Shown one piece after another: positions 35,531 through 46,222 of a stretch of 64,000 bases of DNA (positions within the stretch are counted from its first letter, which is position 1; each line of letters begins with the position of its first letter). Position numbers and translations under genes: made by a program. The DNA lies in the NCBI GenBank assembly GCA_028023455.1, contig JAQFVV010000043.1, positions 62,001 to 126,000 of the forward strand, given 5' to 3'. The notes under the pieces were generated by a model, which was not told where the DNA came from, ran no database searches, and was given only the letters and a program-made list of their open reading frames with translations. This DNA is from Epiperipatus broadwayi. Its lineage: Eukaryota; Onychophora; Udeonychophora; Euonychophora; Peripatidae.

Positions 35531-36342
35531 GAATTACTGTACCGATCGGATTTCTATATTCACGTAACAAGATCTAGCATCTAGGCAAAAGTACCCTGAA
35601 TCCAATCATGCGCAAGATACATAAGTCAGGAACACTCATGGATTCTGCCCTGTTTGCCTATTTCCCAGATCTAACAACTAATGAGCAACAATCCCAATGA
35701 TATTGATCTAATTTCCTCTTTCACCGCCACCATCGCTCATTGGAGACACAAAAAGACTCTACGCTAACTTTGATGATAGACTAACTTAAAAATGAACTAT
35801 ACTTTAGGAGCAATGAAGGCTCGTGACCTTGCATATTAATTATGTATTTTAGCGAAGATCATCTAGTCATTATGAGCATAATTTATAACTTAATAATAAC
35901 TTAAATAAAAGAAAGCAATGATTCGAGAAAGGATAATATATTTTAATATTTATTATATTCATAGCATAAATAAACATGTCTGATTATTTGTCAGACACTA
36001 GCCTCATAAATATTACATATTAACGGATTTCATAACTAAGATTCTCTTTGATTTACACATTAGGATCCAGATCTTATAATAACATTACTTATACTTGCGG
36101 TGATGCCAATAATAAATACCCTAAAGATTTAGCGCTATGAGAAACGTATTATTAAGATACTATCCCACTCCCAGAGAAACAAAAATAGCATTTAACCGAT
36201 TTGAATAAGAATAGTTTAACAAGCAAATATTACATCTTTATAGAATAGAATTATTAAATTGGTTTATAAAGTGGCAGACGTGTGGGACAGCTAATGAATA
36301 TTTATATTAAGAATAAGTTCGTCGCAATGATGCAAACATTAA
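35531..36342. other. AT-rich, nothing seen
   Basis: Slightly less AT-rich around 35560-35760 but without an open frame or matched repeat. Confidence 0.4.
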
Positions 36343-36783
36343 ATAGTGGGCATAGATGTCTGTTTTGGAAAAGTCACAATATTATGGCTTATGGATGTTC
36401 ATGGGTTTACTAGAAATATAATGAAAGGTGGTACATGCATGGTGGCAGGCTTGGGTGGTCCAATTATGGATCCTGCAGGGTGCTTCATGAAGTTTATTCG
36501 ACAAGGATTACTGATTTATTCTGCAAAAATTGGCAGGATTGGTTTAGAACGAAGAGTGGTCGGCAATGCAATTATTGGGCTGGTTTTCCCAGATCGTTCC
36601 CCATATAACGCATGCACATACAACCAAATATGTCCCCAGGGTGGTTTTACAGCCTGGTTCAAGGACATTGAGAAAGGCGATGGGGCTCATCTTAGCAAAT
36701 ACCTCCATGTAAAAGAGAAGTACGAATATATAAAAAATGAAGTGGCCTATATGCATGCCACGCTTGAGAAGAAGGAAGCATAA
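36343..36783 (+). CDS. unrecognised 147-codon open frame
   Basis: The frame is open from 36343 (after TAA at 36340) to TAA at 36781-36783; no ATG lies near the start and the first Met is internal, so it may be an exon or a retrocopy fragment. Features: GGTCMVAGLGGPIMDPAG (Gly-rich), CPQGGFTAWFKDIEKGDG, and a charged C-terminus with KEKYEYIKNEV ending LEKKEA. The composition is more GC-rich than the flanks, and codon use is natural. The other two frames of 36545-36710 are also fairly open, so the frame choice is uncertain. I do not recognise the family. Possible explanations are a terminal exon, a processed pseudogene or an element-encoded protein. Confidence 0.4.
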   Translation: MVGIDVCFGKVTILWLMDVHGFTRNIMKGGTCMVAGLGGPIMDPAGCFMKFIRQGLLIYSAKIGRIGLERRVVGNAIIGLVFPDRSPYNACTYNQICPQGGFTAWFKDIEKGDGAHLSKYLHVKEKYEYIKNEVAYMHATLEKKEA

Positions 36784-37053
36784 ATAGCTTTATAGACTAT
36801 TTTACTTATTTAATACCCATAAATTATAGAATACCCTGCGTAATAGTGTGAATTAATTACTAAACAGGCATGGATGATAGATTTACCTAAATAGGTAATT
36901 TTAAGCCATAAAGATTCCCCTCTCTTTTACTTTAAGTTATTTATAACTCCCCACACATTTCATAAATATCAATCTCAGTTAATAAATGCCTTATGAAAGT
37001 AAATAAAATTGATACATAAATAACTGGGATGGTGGTAATAATTGGGATAAAAT

Positions 37054-37131
<78 letters not shown>

Positions 37132-38612
37132 ATACATTAAAGTTAAAATAGTGCATTATTATTTAGAAAGAAAAAAATAAACATTTTAAGGAAAACAGAT
37201 GTTGATCTGTTTTCTATAGCAGATTTTATATTAATGACTCTATTTTCCAAAATCGCAAACACCTGCACAAGTTGACTTAAGACTTGTTTTTAATTAATTT
37301 ATGTTCTTAACTACCCCGTAAGTAAAGGGTGAAAGAAAAATAGAAATAAAGTATATGTTAGCGATTTTGGAAATTATTATTGGCATTTAAAAAAAACATA
37401 AATATATAATCATATTAACTAGAATTATTTGCCATATGGAAATAAAGAGAAAATATATTAAAAGAGGCTTAATGAGGATCAGTTATATAGAGTTATATTA
37501 TAAAAGTTATACAATAGGAAAACATTTAAGTATAGTATCAGAACAGAGTGTCAGAATTATAAAGAAGGCTGAATTTGATAAACAAGGGTGGCTAAAGTTC
37601 TTTTACCTTGTTATTTGCAATAGCAGTCATTGATGTGAATAATGTTCATCATCATTAGTTCACTAGATCTAGGGTTTAAACACGACATGTTAGGTAGCAT
37701 TTACTTTATTGGCATACATTTAGAGTTCATTAGTATGGGATATGGAGCTTCCTTATGGGAAAAGCATATTGGAATGGAGGGTAAGGTGAAATTTCCCCTA
37801 CTCATGGCACATTGGGTGAATATTAAAATTGACGTGGATTTGGTTTGGCATCATTATATTTTGGTTGTCTCTCCTCCTTGGATTCAAATCCAGCAGTATT
37901 TATATTTCTATTTTGGTGATGTAGCACAGCAACTACTTCTGGACCTGAGGCGTTTTAAGCACTTAACGTACAGCTAAAATCGGCTGACCGGATCCTTTCT
38001 TATCTTGTAAGACTTTTGTAATAATGCAATTCTGTTATCAGTTTCTCGAACGATTGTTTTAAAATAAGTCTTATGATTTTAAAACAAGCTGGCATGGACA
38101 AAATTTTCACTAATGGGTTCATTTACTATTACAAAATTGTAATCTTTTTACTTTTAACTAATGGGCTTTTCTGGGTAATTGTTTTCGAGAGACTTTTTAA
38201 AAGAATTGCATCATTTCTGACTGCTAAATTAAATATAGAAAATAATGAGTTTCATATATGATTTTAAATACAATTTATATATAACATAATTTTAATGATT
38301 TATTAGCAATCTCCTACACTGAAATATATATATATCATTTATGCACGCATACATATGAGAATGATATTAAATATTTATTTATTAAAATGGTTTTAGATTA
38401 AGATATATAAATATCCATGTTATTTATGTTACAATACTAAAGCAAGAGAAATATACATATTAATAAATATACATATACGTGCGTAAGGGTGGGTTTGAAC
38501 ATAGTTAGATGGTAGGAGATTGGATGTGGGCTGTGAAGCAGGATCTGAGCATAGGATCATCTGCTTCATTACATTAAGTTTAGTATAGACTATGCATGTA
38601 ACTAAATATATA
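36784..38612. other. AT-rich; (AT)n microsatellite
   Basis: A perfect (AT)n tract of about 30 units lies at 37069-37128; the open frame 36941-37156 reading YIYIYI is its translation. The open frame 37642-37977 (111 codons) has no splice context or recognised motif. Nothing else. Confidence 0.5.
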
Positions 38613-39120
38613 TATGATAAACAAAAATGCAAGTTAAAAAACTTGCTAATGCTTGTATTTATGTCCACAGATGGCGTTCTACCAAAAACACCGATCAAGC
38701 GTATGTTTTGTTTACATAAACGTCAGAGTAGTTAGTATTCACTATCTCTAACTATAATTCCACTTTCAGATCATGATTTCAAGCTATTTGCTATCATCAG
38801 TGAAAGACAGGAATAAAGAAACTAGATCTAAATACAAACTCTGAGCGTTTATGAAACAATTTCTATTCAGCTTGCAAGCGTGAACTTTTTAGACACGTAA
38901 TGTCTTCAAACTCAGCATAGCAAACCAGATAGCTATATGGGTCTGATCTCAGTTCAGCATCACCACATAGTAGAAGCCTCTGCAATCTATATCATTGCAA
39001 GAAAGACCTCAAAGGTACATTTATGATAAACAAAAATGCAAGTTAAAAAACTTGCTAACGCTTGTATTTATGTCCACAGATGGCGTTCTACCAAAAACAC
39101 CGATCAAGCGTATGTTTTGT
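38613..39120 (-). mobile_element. family C retrozyme-like unit with 99-bp direct repeats
   Basis: 38613-38711 (TATGATAAACAAAAATGCAA, then GCTTGTATTTATGTCC, CAGATGGCGTTCTACC, CGATCAAGCGTATGTTTTGT) is repeated at 39022-39120 with a single difference, offset 409 bp. The 310-bp interior holds one hammerhead on the minus strand (38762-38808) and no open frame. Near-identity of the repeats suggests a recent insertion of a greater-than-unit-length copy, as expected from a circular or concatemeric RNA template. No matched copy elsewhere in the window. Confidence 0.8.
38762..38808 (-). ncRNA. hammerhead ribozyme, family C
   Basis: Minus strand: stem I CTTTCA pairs perfectly with TGAAAG (6 bp), core CTGATGA (38800-38794), stem II AGC/GCT with loop AAATA (first pair U-U), core GAAA (38780-38777), stem III ATC-AT-GAT (3 bp, 2-nt loop), C17 at 38769, cleavage before 38768. 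All core nucleotides are intact. Confidence 0.8.
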
Positions 39121-39199
39121 ATATATATATATACAACAATAGATTAAACAAGACATTTATTTTATATAGCATGATGTTTTTATAAACTGTAATACCAAT

Positions 39200-39420
39200 A
39201 AGCTAATGCATATGCGCTTTGTAGATGTCACTATATAAATGAATACTTCCACTTTTTCAAACACAAAATAAAGACTTTGGGAAAAGATAGAATGAATCCA
39301 TCTAACTTTTCAGCCCAAACGTATATGTATGGGCAAATCTTAAGTGTTTGAAAATGAGAGTGTGAATTGTTAATTGATCACTTTAAATTACTTTTTTACT
39401 ACATGAATGAATGACGCTAG
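39200..39420 (+). repeat. dispersed repeat, second copy
   Basis: Diverged direct copy of 15855-16060 (AAGCTAATGCATATGCGCTTT, AGAATGAATCCATCTAAC, TATGGGCAAATCTTAAG). Confidence 0.55.
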
Positions 39421-40375
39421 TGAAATTTCTAGAATTAACGATACGTCATTCTCATTATTTATCCCTTAAAATATTAATAATCCATCTATATACACACACT
39501 ATATGTAGAAGAAATGTAATATTTTGTTCCAAATGATATTATTAAGCTAGCATTAAATTGAACAGAGAGGATGTGCTTTTTTGATTGGTGATTGATTTTG
39601 GACGTTGCTGTTTTTATAAAGCACCCCAAGTACTGGCTAAATGGAATACAAGATGTAATGAATTTTGGCAAATTTGCTATAAGTCTACTTTTGAATTTGT
39701 AAAGGCATTATGTTCTACTAAAATAGTTTATAATTATATTAGCCTCTCATTTAATATATGTGGATTGTATGGATCAGTGCATCGTTTATAGTCTATAAAT
39801 ATTATTAAAAGCTTTTGTTGAGATCTGATGAAAATAAGCATAAATCGAAATTTATTATTGATTTATTTTTAATAAAACAGGATATTATGGCTGGCTATTT
39901 AAATTAAAGAATTGACCATGATTTTGGCAATAAATCGTATTGCTTGCAATTTTCTGGTGTCAGAGATTACTCCCGTTGTTGGACAAAAATTATGATGTTA
40001 TATGTAGAAGATAAACGATTTGCAAATAGTCCAAGAGCATTAATAGAAATTATGTTCAAATGTTTGAATCAGAATTCAGATTTACAGTAGATGATTGAGT
40101 ATGAATATTAAAATATTTAAATTATATGTGTTTCAGAAATTTTAATGAATTTGATTACAAAATGATTATAAAGCCCTTAAATACAAGATTTGTAAATATA
40201 TTTTTTTAAAATAATATGCTTTCAAGATTTAAATAGTTAAAGCTTACTTCATTATCACATAAAATCCATAATATATATATATATAATTACTTTCCAACCA
40301 GTAACCACCTAAACATTCACAGTAAATATAGCAACCAATATTTCTAACTGCTGTCAAGGCAATCTTCACACTTAT
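39421..40375. other. AT-rich, nothing seen
   Basis: Small open frames at 39486 and 39585 overlap on opposite strands and lack support. Only a short piece of the foldback family of 33.9-35.0 kb is found, at 40330-40375. Confidence 0.4.
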
Positions 40376-40947
40376 ATATATATATATATATGTTTTGTGC
40401 ACAGGTAATGAAGCTGCTAACAGTAAATAAAATAAATAATATACAATTATTAAAGTTGAACGCTTTCATGAGGATTCATACTCCCATATTCATAGCTACT
40501 AGAATTTTGTTAAGAACTATACGAATGTTAATGCAAATGTATGCAAATTAATGTAAAGTGACTGCAGAGACAATTTTCAAGAAAGAGAAAATCAGGCCTC
40601 TTCTATTGATTGAGCTATGTAGCATGCTTCCCTGAGCTTGTGTTTGATGTCATTTCTCTCAGAACAGACAACACCGGCAGTTGGAAACTATGGCCAGTGG
40701 CTTTTTCATGTTCAGCAAAGATTGAATTACCTTCACATTCAGTTTTAGTCTTGTTATAAATGTATATATGCTGTGCTACTCTGGTTGCAAGGTTGGTCCT
40801 TGTTTCTCCATAATATGATGCTAGGCAATTTCTTTGGGGGAAAGTGATCTTGTATATGACTTGAGGAAAAAGTTCAGATTTGATCCTATCTTTGGTGTTA
40901 TTGATGAGTCTAGTGGTGTTGGGAGGTGAATGAGAAGTGACTTCAAG
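40376..40947 (-). pseudogene. Penelope-like element 3' end with well-kept GIY-YIG domain
   Basis: A 110-codon open frame runs from 40947 down to a stop at 40617-40615. It reads TRLINNTKDR (linker), VIYKITFPQRNCLASYYGET (GIY-YIG entry), TRVAQHIYIYNKTK, then NSIFAEHEKATGHSFQ, matching the PLE endonuclease order of YIGET, R, AEH and TGH motifs. It lacks RT and a start codon, so it is a 5'-truncated copy. Beyond the stop the 3' UTR ends with CAGCTTCATTACCTGTGCAC next to a (TA)n tract, the same end motif as the 87-bp repeat at 5.0 kb. Confidence 0.8.
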
Positions 40948-41049
40948 TCATTTGAGGCAGATAGAAAACAGAATATTGAATTATATTAAAGATTTCATAA
41001 GCATGGGCTATAATTACAGTTTTTTATATAGACATTTAAGATTAATTTA

Positions 41050-44000
41050 TACATTGTAATGGTACAGAAAAAAGATAGGGCCAACATGGAGAGATGAAAA
41101 ACATCCTCCCCAAGGGATAAAATTAAATATAAAATGAGGATGAGAGTCGGCATATCAAATGAGAGTGACCTTGACTAATTACAACTATATAAAACTATAA
41201 GTAGTTACACTAATAGCATGTTATAAATCCCCCCCCAAGCATTACACACAAACAATTCACTCATCAACCATCAGTCCAAAACTCATCAATCAATCAACTA
41301 TGAACCTTGTGAATATTAAAGAGATCCATTTTATAAAACAAACTACTGCCAAACTTAAGGCAAAATAAAACACAATAATCTGGATGCACATACTTAAATG
41401 CTAATATATCATTTATAAATAAAATGCTGGGATGCTGATGAACATTAACACTCTGGAAACATGGTTCCAGTAATGTACCAGACAACTATAAACTAAATTT
41501 TTAATAAAATAAACCAAGATGTAGTGAATGAACTTTAAAGGTGATACATTTGCACTATCTAGAGTTATTATCTAGATATCCAAACATAAACATAAATTCC
41601 TATATTCATATAACTAATCATTATTGCTCTAAACTAGGTCAAAATCATAAGACTCAAAGAACTGTAACTATCGATAAAAGAATGCTAAATATAACAACTT
41701 ACTCTATTTAAATGTAATTATAAATATGCGATTTTTTTCACATGCATTAGTGAAGCTGTAAGTATAATATAATATTTAATATGCCCACTTAGTGCTTTTG
41801 AGATTTAGTATTCAAATCTCATACTCATAGCTTTACAAATGAAGACTGTTGTGATTTATTGTACACATATGCAAATGAACAATTTTTAATTAGTCCATTG
41901 TTTGGAGAGAGCAAAGCATGCCTCTCTTCTATTAATGGCACTGAGGTCATTTTCTATGTAAAAAGATTATTTGACTTTTCTTTTGGCATCACTATTCTCT
42001 GTGCAAATTATTTGGGCAGAACTGGGTTCAAATACATGGTCTGTAGCTGCTTGGTAGTCCCAGAAGATAGATGTTCCTTCATTTTTATTTTTAAACCTGT
42101 TGTATGCATACCTGGATTGATAAATTCTTGTATTGATGTTACCCCAAGTCTCACTGTAGTAAGATGCCTGGCAGCCTAATTGAGGGCATGCTATTATATA
42201 GACCACATGAGGGGCTTGATCTTTTTAATGCCCGAAATTCTAAGCTATATTGAAATCAAGTCACACACTGCCAATTCATAGGAGAGATAGCTGGAGGAAT
42301 AAAGACTTTAACACTAGAATATTTCAAACAATTATTTAATAATTGATTAATAATTTAAAAATATTAAAAATGACATTAGAAAATGATAATTGCAACTTAT
42401 ATATTTTTATCAAAAAATATAATTTCATAAAAAATGTGACTTATTTATTAAATTAATTAACTTTTTATACATTAAGTTATTTCTTGTTAAATAACAAAAG
42501 TTGTAAAACAACTTTTTTACAATCAGAAATTTGAAATTAGTTGAACCTATGTATAATTTTCAAGGGAAAATCAAATGAATAAAACATGTTTCAAAGGAAA
42601 ATATTAATTAAAAAATTATTCATTGAGCCTAAGTATTGTTTATAAAAAAAAAAACAAATATTTATATAACAAAGATAAAATTTTAAATTGGCTAAAATTT
42701 TTTTTATAATTTTTTGGAGGGGGGGTAATATAAAAATGTTTTAATTTACAAAATACTAATAAAATTATTAATTATCAATTGTTAATTTAAAACTCATCTA
42801 TAAATTTGAATATAATGTGCATATTAACAATCTACCTTTTATCATGGTTTTTTGAGTACTTCTTTGACACATAATTTCCAGTTTTTATGTAGATTTTCTT
42901 CTTGAAGATTCCAGAATAATGTACACAGTTAATTGATCTACTCTGTCACAATATTTTCAGACTAAAATGCAGAAAGAACTTTATCCATTTTTCTAATAAT
43001 TTTCTAGGTCAGGCAGCAGAGACAAAGCTTGTTAAGATTATTTCAGGGGTATTATTCTTCTTTACATTTTTCTAGTGAACTGATTACATGGAGATAGATG
43101 GAGTTTAGCTTTAGCTAAACTTAGCACATATTTGTTTTCCAATTACATTTTAAAAGGCTTGTTTACAGTTAAACTTAGCACATATTTGTTTTCCAATTAC
43201 ATTTTAGAAGACTTGTTTACAGTTAAACATTTTCTTCTTTCTTCTTTACTAGATAAATCAGGAATGATTGCTTTACCCAACAGCTTGATTAAAAATATCT
43301 CCTATTGCCTTATTCAGCAGCTGGATCAAGATTTATTCTACTGTCCTCTTCAACAGCTTAATTAAGACTGACTTTTTACAAGACACTGAGGTCTACTGAT
43401 TTACCCACTTCCCTATTTTTAGAGCATTCCTGTATCTAATCAATCACAATAATTTTTGTCACATGATAAAATTAAACATTGACCAATTCAGTCTATTTTT
43501 TTAATGTTTAGGTACTTCCTTCTTTAAGATTGTAAAACAAGTCAATACAAGATCCTCAGTACATATTTTCTCTTATGCCAAAAAGAAGTTAATCCTTAAA
43601 TTATTTTTGATTTGATAAAAACTGTTTATTATTTTTAGGAGAGATAAAGAGAAAAGAAAAAAACCTTAATCAATTAAAACAAAAATTTAACAAAAAAAAA
43701 TGTTAAAATCTTTTTTTCCCTTTTTCTGTTAAAATTTATTTATTTATCTTTCGTATAAGTTAAAATTAAAATTTGATAAATAACTTTCTGAAGATAAAAA
43801 ATTTTCTGTCAATACTTTTTCAAAAAAAACTAAAATTAAAACTTGTATTTAATTAAAATTACTGAAGAGAGAGTACAAAAGAAATTATTTAATTGATTTT
43901 ATATTCTTCTTTCTTTTACAACTCTTAACAAAGTATAATACATTTCAAATATTCACATTATGTTTAAAATAATATTTAAAAATTCTCATATTATCATGTG

Positions 44001-44110
44001 ATGAAAATATTTAAATAAATTAAATACCCATTATTATTACTTAAAAAAACATGGGGAAGTTAAATATTATTTTTCTATTAATTAATGTATTCTAAATTTA
44101 AAGAGCTTGT
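41050..44110 (+). repeat. large dispersed repeat, copy 2 (with PLE insert)
   Basis: Collinear with 31400-33750 (see there for shared markers) but interrupted by PLE sequence at about 41725-42235. A 73-bp internal direct duplication is visible at 43115-43230 (ACTTAGCACATATTTGTTTTCC twice). No conserved coding frame. Confidence 0.7.
41725..42235 (-). pseudogene. Penelope-like element fragment (GIY-YIG) inserted in the repeat
   Basis: Minus frame 42206-41967 reads VYIIACPQLGCQASYYSET then TRIYQSRYAYNR, ATDHVFEPSSAQII: the GIY-YIG region with Gly of YYGET changed to Ser. The 3' UTR shares GCTATGAxTATGAG and CAGCTTCA blocks with the other PLE fragments. The empty counterpart site in copy 1 (near 32000-32090) shows it is a later insertion. 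Confidence 0.7.
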
Positions 44111-44848
44111 AATACATACATGTTTCGAGTTGGCCACTGTCTACAGTATTACAATATATACATATATAAAGTCAAATTAAAGCTTGATGAGATTAAAATT
44201 AATAGGAATGGATACCTGTTTTATGTTCTCAATGTTTATTGAAAATTGAAAAAGATTTCTAAAGTTTCAATTTTGGATTCAGAGCTCATCTTTTACAAAA
44301 TTAATAAATAATAAAAGTAGAATTAATTAGGCTGATAAGCATCAAATTGTGAGGGATCTAATTGATGATATTTACTATAGTGGATAGCTCAGATTAATTG
44401 AACAGGAAGTAACTGAAACTTCCAATGCCTTATAAAAAGTTTGCAAGTTTTTTATGCATAGTTAATCAATGATCAAAATATATATGATAGTGCAGTGATT
44501 GTCTGCCAGTTTACAAGGTATTAAAATGGGTAGAATCCAATTATCACCTTGTGTAATAATAGTGTATTCAAATTTATCAAAACTGTCAACATGGGCAAGA
44601 AAATCAAGTATTGGTGCTTCTATAACATTGCAAATACATTATTCATTAAGTAAGACAAAGTATTTATTGGAGTAGGGATAATATCTAGCTTAATAAAAGA
44701 TTAGTAACCATTATTAATATATTCCCATAAAGTGATTTGTAGCAAAGTGGTAAATTAGAAAATTTAAAATCTGTCAACTAAACTATAATAATATATCTAT
44801 ATCTATACTGAACAAATGATAAAGATATGTGTAAGAAATTGTGATCGG
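44111..44848. other. AT-rich, nothing seen
   Basis: No gene or repeat recognised. Confidence 0.4.
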
Positions 44849-44960
44849 GACCAACTGGTGAGTGCTAGATTAGCATGAAATGTGCATCTTGGGGAATCAC
44901 TTATTTTTTTTCAAATGGCATTGATCACATGTTTCAATAAGATATGATAGAATAGGAGTT
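44849..44960 (+). mobile_element. family B relic with altered hammerhead core
   Basis: Core CTGGTGA (A6 to G) at 44855-44861, stem II GTGC/GCAT, GAAA at 44877-44880, stem III ATG-TG-CAT, C17, then TTGG pairing with CCAA, followed by ATCACTTATTTTTTTTC as in family B. The different but still pairing stem III suggests structure-preserving change in an older sublineage. Confidence 0.5.
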
Positions 44961-45242
44961 TGAAATATATTTAAATACACATCTTTCTAATGTATCTATA
45001 ATGTGGGTGGCTGATCTGACATCTGGGGTGATGGATGGTTGTGATAGGATTAAACTAAAAGTGAAAGGATGCATTGACAACAAAAAAACTTGCAAGTGTT
45101 ACATAACTCATTAGAAGCTTCAGGTACTTCCTGTTCAGTTATAGTGGAACTTAAAAACTAAAATTAGTTTGTCTACACATCTGAGATAGCATATTTCTCA
45201 GAATAAAAAATCTAAATCCAGTTTTCTTATAATGTTATAAAG

Positions 45243-45488
45243 CAAATACTTAATAAACAATTCAAAACAAAGCCAAACTCTCCATATAGTAGTGCCATCT
45301 TGTGCTAACAAGAGCAATCACTGGATGCCAGAAGGCTTGTGCATAAAATCCCTATCTAGTGCCTACTCATCCAATATTCCCAGACTAGTTTCTGGCTTGT
45401 GGCCTTCATCAGTGAGGAGCCTTGGTTCTGAGAGCACTGCACCTAGATCTTAGTGATCATGTGATGTTTAGTGGTCAAATACTTAATA
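45243..45488 (-). mobile_element. family A hammerhead element A3 with 13-bp TSD
   Basis: Exact CAAATACTTAATA at 45243-45255 and 45476-45488 bounds a 220-bp single-arm element: AAACTCTCCATATAGTAGTG end, CAATCACTGGATGCCAGAAGG, the ribozyme at 45376-45420 (minus), CTGAGAGCACTGCACCTAG and GATCATGTGATGTTTAGTGG end. Confidence 0.85.
45376..45420 (-). ncRNA. hammerhead ribozyme, family A
   Basis: Minus strand: CTCCTCA, core CTGATGA (45412-45406), stem II GGC/GCC, core GAAA (45392-45389), stem III AC-TA-GT, C17 at 45383, then TGGGAA. Stem I has four pairs before a C-A mismatch. Confidence 0.7.
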
Positions 45489-45759
45489 GTGTGCAACTGA
45501 ACAGATTCTGGAAGTTTGGTCATTAAATAACTTTTTTTTAATAGTCACTTGCCATAAGTAGTATACTGCACCAAAACCATGGTAAACTCTTATAAATAGG
45601 CGCCATTTAAATTATCAGCTAATAGATACGCTCACAGCAATCAAGAGAATTCTAAGATCACCATGGATTACTGTGTCTATAGTGTTAAGGCCTTAGTTTT
45701 ACTCAAATGAGACCTAAATTAAAGTCAAATTAATTTACATTACAAAAAAAAATTATTAA

Positions 45760-45815
45760 GCCACTAAACATCAGCTGATGACCAATTTCCTATGCTTACA
45801 CAAGCTGTTAAAATA
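45760..45815 (-). repeat. family A terminal fragment
   Basis: AGCCACTAAACATCAGCTGATGACC with TATGCTTACACAAGCTGTT matches the family A end seen at 52906-52955. Short remnant. Confidence 0.4.
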
Positions 45816-45922
45816 GTTATGTGATGCACTATGGATTCCTCTCTCTTAGACTCAAGAATCTCTCAGCTATGATGACCTCAGAAACCTGTTAGCCATCGTA
45901 CCTTACCTTTCCATATTCTTCT

Positions 45923-46222
45923 CTATCCTTCTCCATTCCATTTCCACAACATTATCTTTGTCCACTTTATGACTTTTATATTTAAATCCCTCTTAACTTT
46001 TTTCAAACCCAGCATAAAAAACAATAACCCACTTTCTGTATAATCACTTGGTTTATATTTATTCTCTCTCAACTTTACTATTTGTATTATTTCTGCTTGT
46101 AAAAATTTACATTCAATTAACAAATGTTTAATACTCTCCATGCCTTCCTTACATAACTTGCAGACTAAATCACTCACATTTCTCCATTTATGGGTATAGT
46201 CCCTCGTTGCTAACATTCCCAA
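45923..46222 (-). pseudogene. LINE C-terminal zinc-finger region
   Basis: A 99-codon frame with LVCKLCKEGMESIKHLLIEC (Cys-x2-Cys, His, Cys), the finger found at the C-terminus of many LINE polyproteins, continuing to WTKIMLWKWNGEG. Part of the 45.9-50.1 kb LINE. Confidence 0.65.

Noticed and set aside
36941-37156. Open frame with a long YIYIYI run
   Set aside because: Pure translation of the (AT)n microsatellite 37069-37128.
37642-37977. 111-codon frame as a gene
   Set aside because: No recognised motif, no splice context, composition similar to flanks.
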